DNA of 41,584 nt from IMG/VR virus record IMGVR_UViG_3300011116_000510, positions 1-41,584 of that record. The stretch is one strand, 5' to 3'. The stretch is from a virus. The notes beneath the pieces were generated by a model that searched no databases, was not told the origin of the DNA, and saw only the letters and a program-made list of their open reading frames with translations. Both the position numbers and the translations under genes were made by a program. Shown here in pieces: positions 39,915 through 41,584 of this stretch (positions are counted from its first letter, which is position 1; each line of letters starts with the position of its first letter).

Positions 39915-41038
39915 ATAGAAACGCTACTTGCGAGATTACGGCTGACGATTATGTGAATCTGTCTATCTTTGATTTACTTTCGCGAGCGAAAAGCGGTGAC
40001 GCGTTGGCGCAGCAGACATTGGCTCGTATCGCGCGACCTGTTAATAAAATGAATAAGTATGACGAGAATCAGCCTCGTGATGAGCGTGGTCGATTCAGTA
40101 GCACCGCAGGTATCACTCCCGAAGGTAATACGGAACGCACCGAGTTACGCGGTGATGTAGCCGAACACATACGACTATATTTACAAATGAATAGGTCAGA
40201 TTTGATGCAGCGTGGTTTAATACCATATGGTTTTTCTGGTCAAAATTCGCAGGCTGCAAAAGTTATGGTTATGCGCGACATAGCCGAGCGCATGAACACC
40301 GTACCAACCGAGGACATAATCGCGGCAACCGCCGATTTAGGTAGAGCGCGTAACGAATCCAACGACCCATTCGATTATGCTGACGAATTAGAATTACAGC
40401 AAGCATTAGAAGACCCGAATAAAGGTTTCCTTTTCGACGGCGAAAGTTTAACTATCACAGGCGCAGACCCTCTTGTGGAAGATAGTATGCGTTACGACAG
40501 CCCTGAAGAAAAAGAAACTTGTTTGCGCGAATATTTAGCAGCGTGTCTCGTATCAAATTGGGCAGGAACAAGTAACGATGAAAGTCCACCGTCTTTGGCT
40601 TTACAAGAAGTAGCAGAAATGACATTCGGAATTAAAAACGCTGCTGGCTGGGAACACCCTAGCGAAGGAGAAGTTTTAGATTTAATAAACCAACACGGTG
40701 ATGTTATGGATGCATTCCTGCAAGCACAATACGACGCAACGCAAGAATTTTTATCAACAACTAATACTAATGAGATTACCCTCTACCGAGGCACGCAAAA
40801 CGAACTTGTTAATAATGTTGAAAGTTTCCCAATGGGTGCTGACTTAGACCTTAATATGCGACCGTTATCTTCTTGGTCTACCGATAGAATAGTGGCTAGT
40901 GGTTTTGGCGACAGGACTATTACTGCGACTTTCCCAGCAGAACGAATATTTAGCCTACCGATTACAGGGCTAGGTTGTTTGAACGAAGAAGAAGTCGTTG
41001 TTCTCGGCGGAACAATTCGCGGAAACATAGATAGATAG
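39905..41038 (+). CDS. Second ADP-ribosyltransferase, paralogue of the MuF effector domain
   Basis: 377 residues, overlapping the zincin gene by ten bases. After a 50-residue N-terminus comes the tag DENQPRDERGRFSSTAG (about 53-69). The rest aligns along its length with residues 265-595 of the MuF protein: AFLQAQYDATQEFL, Arg295 in TLYRGT, Ser322-Ser323-Trp324 in RPLSSWS, TFPAERIFSL and Glu361-x-Glu363 in NEEEVVVLGG. These are the R-S-ExE elements of arginine-type ADP-ribosyltransferases. It lacks a MuF domain, so it may reach the head through its tag. Confidence 0.75.
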   Translation: MEIDRNATCEITADDYVNLSIFDLLSRAKSGDALAQQTLARIARPVNKMNKYDENQPRDERGRFSSTAGITPEGNTERTELRGDVAEHIRLYLQMNRSDLMQRGLIPYGFSGQNSQAAKVMVMRDIAERMNTVPTEDIIAATADLGRARNESNDPFDYADELELQQALEDPNKGFLFDGESLTITGADPLVEDSMRYDSPEEKETCLREYLAACLVSNWAGTSNDESPPSLALQEVAEMTFGIKNAAGWEHPSEGEVLDLINQHGDVMDAFLQAQYDATQEFLSTTNTNEITLYRGTQNELVNNVESFPMGADLDLNMRPLSSWSTDRIVASGFGDRTITATFPAERIFSLPITGLGCLNEEEVVVLGGTIRGNIDR

Positions 41039-41046
41039 AGGCTCAA

Positions 41047-41250
41047 ATGATTAACATAGATAATAACGACAGCAACGCTGACTGGATAAAAACACGGACT
41101 TGGGATTTACCCCGAACCGTCGAAGGCGTACTATCCGTAATCGGGCGAGACAAATGGGAACACTTCAAGACCCTACCTGCCTACAAAGCCTGCCCACCGC
41201 ACCTCGCCCACGATGTAGATGCGTACATTAAAGCGAATCCTGTGGCATAA
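41047..41250 (+). CDS. Small protein after the effector genes
   Basis: 67 residues, ATG 41047 preceded by AGAGG. NADWIKTRTWDLPRTVEGVLSVIGRDKWEHFKTLPAYKACPPHLAHDVDAYIKA is a compact, Trp-rich helical protein. Small proteins of this type are common between MuF and virion genes in actinophages. An immunity or chaperone role for the effectors is possible but unsupported. Confidence 0.6.
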   Translation: MINIDNNDSNADWIKTRTWDLPRTVEGVLSVIGRDKWEHFKTLPAYKACPPHLAHDVDAYIKANPVA

Positions 41251-41275
41251 TAGTAAGGAACATTAGGAGAATACC

Positions 41276-41557
41276 GTGGCTCTCGTACACACAAATAGTT
41301 TAGTTACCACCACCGCAAGACCGATTATCCAAATACCAGCAGGTATTAAGGCTAATATCGCTGTCCAGATTTACAATAATACTGGCGCAACAATCTATAT
41401 CGGTGATGCTTCCATCACGGCTACTGGTGCGACTATCGGTAACGCTATCGCTAACGACGCTTCACTTCAGTTATGGTTAGGCGCAAGCGATGTCGCGTAC
41501 GCTATCTGTGCAACATCTCCAGCAGGTTACATCTCGGTACTGTACGCAGGAGTCTAA
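41276..41557 (+). CDS. Small virion-associated protein (complete copy)
   Basis: 93 residues from GTG 41276 with SD TTAGGAG. Pattern: ALVHTNSLVTTTARPIIQIPAG, then IAVQIYNNTGATIYIGDASITATGATIG, SLQLWLGASDVAYAICATSPAG and VLYAG. Small proteins of this type (a strand with NxTGxxxYIG, then Q-L-W-L-G and A-I-C) recur in tailed phages near structural genes and are likely surface or decoration components; the family has no settled function. The end is repeated at the start of the window. Confidence 0.65.
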   Translation: MALVHTNSLVTTTARPIIQIPAGIKANIAVQIYNNTGATIYIGDASITATGATIGNAIANDASLQLWLGASDVAYAICATSPAGYISVLYAGV

Positions 41558-41584
41558 GTGCAACCAGGAATTTACAATATTACG
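41410..41584. repeat. Right copy of the end overlap
   Basis: Matches 1-175 with three substitutions. Together the copies show that the left and right ends of the window are adjacent in the genome. Confidence 0.9.
41558..41584 (+). CDS. Start of the BppU-N/Ig-like virion gene (partial, continues at 149-472)
   Basis: GTG 41558 directly follows the TAA of the previous gene. The nine codons MQPGIYNIT are identical to the beginning of the 107-residue protein at 149-472; the gene is cut only by the window edge. Confidence 0.85.

Noticed and set aside
1-41584. tRNA genes, CRISPR arrays, insertion sequences
   Set aside because: Gaps between genes are nearly all under 200 bases and none shows cloverleaf arms, regularly spaced repeats or transposase motifs.

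Overview
The window is one complete, circularly permuted genome of a tailed (siphovirus-type) bacteriophage of about 41.4 kb. The first and last 175 bases are the same sequence with three mismatches, so the assembly runs once round and re-enters a 93-residue virion gene. A WhiB-type Fe-S regulator, seen only in actinobacteria and their phages, points to an actinobacterial host. The moderate GC content suggests a low-GC actinobacterium, perhaps a freshwater planktonic lineage (inference). I see no integrase, tRNA, CRISPR array or insertion sequence, so a lytic life style is likely.

Layout, with nearly everything on the + strand. 1-17 kb: small virion proteins, prohead protease with long insertions and a scaffold-like tail, major capsid protein, head-tail connector genes, tail tube, tail assembly chaperone with a -1 frameshift, tape measure, large minor tail protein, C1q-like receptor-binding candidate, membrane/holin proteins and a single-domain M23 endolysin. 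17-19 kb: a metallophosphoesterase, then a four-gene minus-strand operon facing it. 19.3-29.7 kb: early genes, including DUF932, an Erf-like annealing protein, an XRE regulator, a Cas4/RecB-type nuclease, WhiB, a DnaD/RepA-like wHTH protein, a UV-repair glycosylase, a resolvase-like nuclease, HNH and SSB. At least three of these starts share a structured leader. 29.6-32.1 kb: ParB-like protein, TET/JBP-type 2OG-Fe(II) dioxygenase and GT-B glycosyltransferase, a candidate DNA hypermodification cassette. 32.1-41.3 kb: terminases, portal, then a MuF head protein carrying ADP-ribosyltransferase and other effector-like domains, a zinc metallopeptidase and a second ADP-ribosyltransferase.

Four themes stand out. 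(1) Oxidation and glycosylation of DNA bases is predicted although no DNA methyltransferase is encoded. (2) By my reading GATC, AGCT, ACGT and CCGG are wholly absent from the genome, a second anti-restriction signature. (3) A short DQPRDE-x-GRF motif recurs six times in four proteins (the prohead protease and the three effector-bearing head proteins); it may be a maturation or cargo-release tag. (4) The portal gene ends on a GGGAAAA slippery heptamer whose -1 frame runs straight into the MuF protein, predicting a portal-MuF-toxin fusion made by programmed frameshifting.
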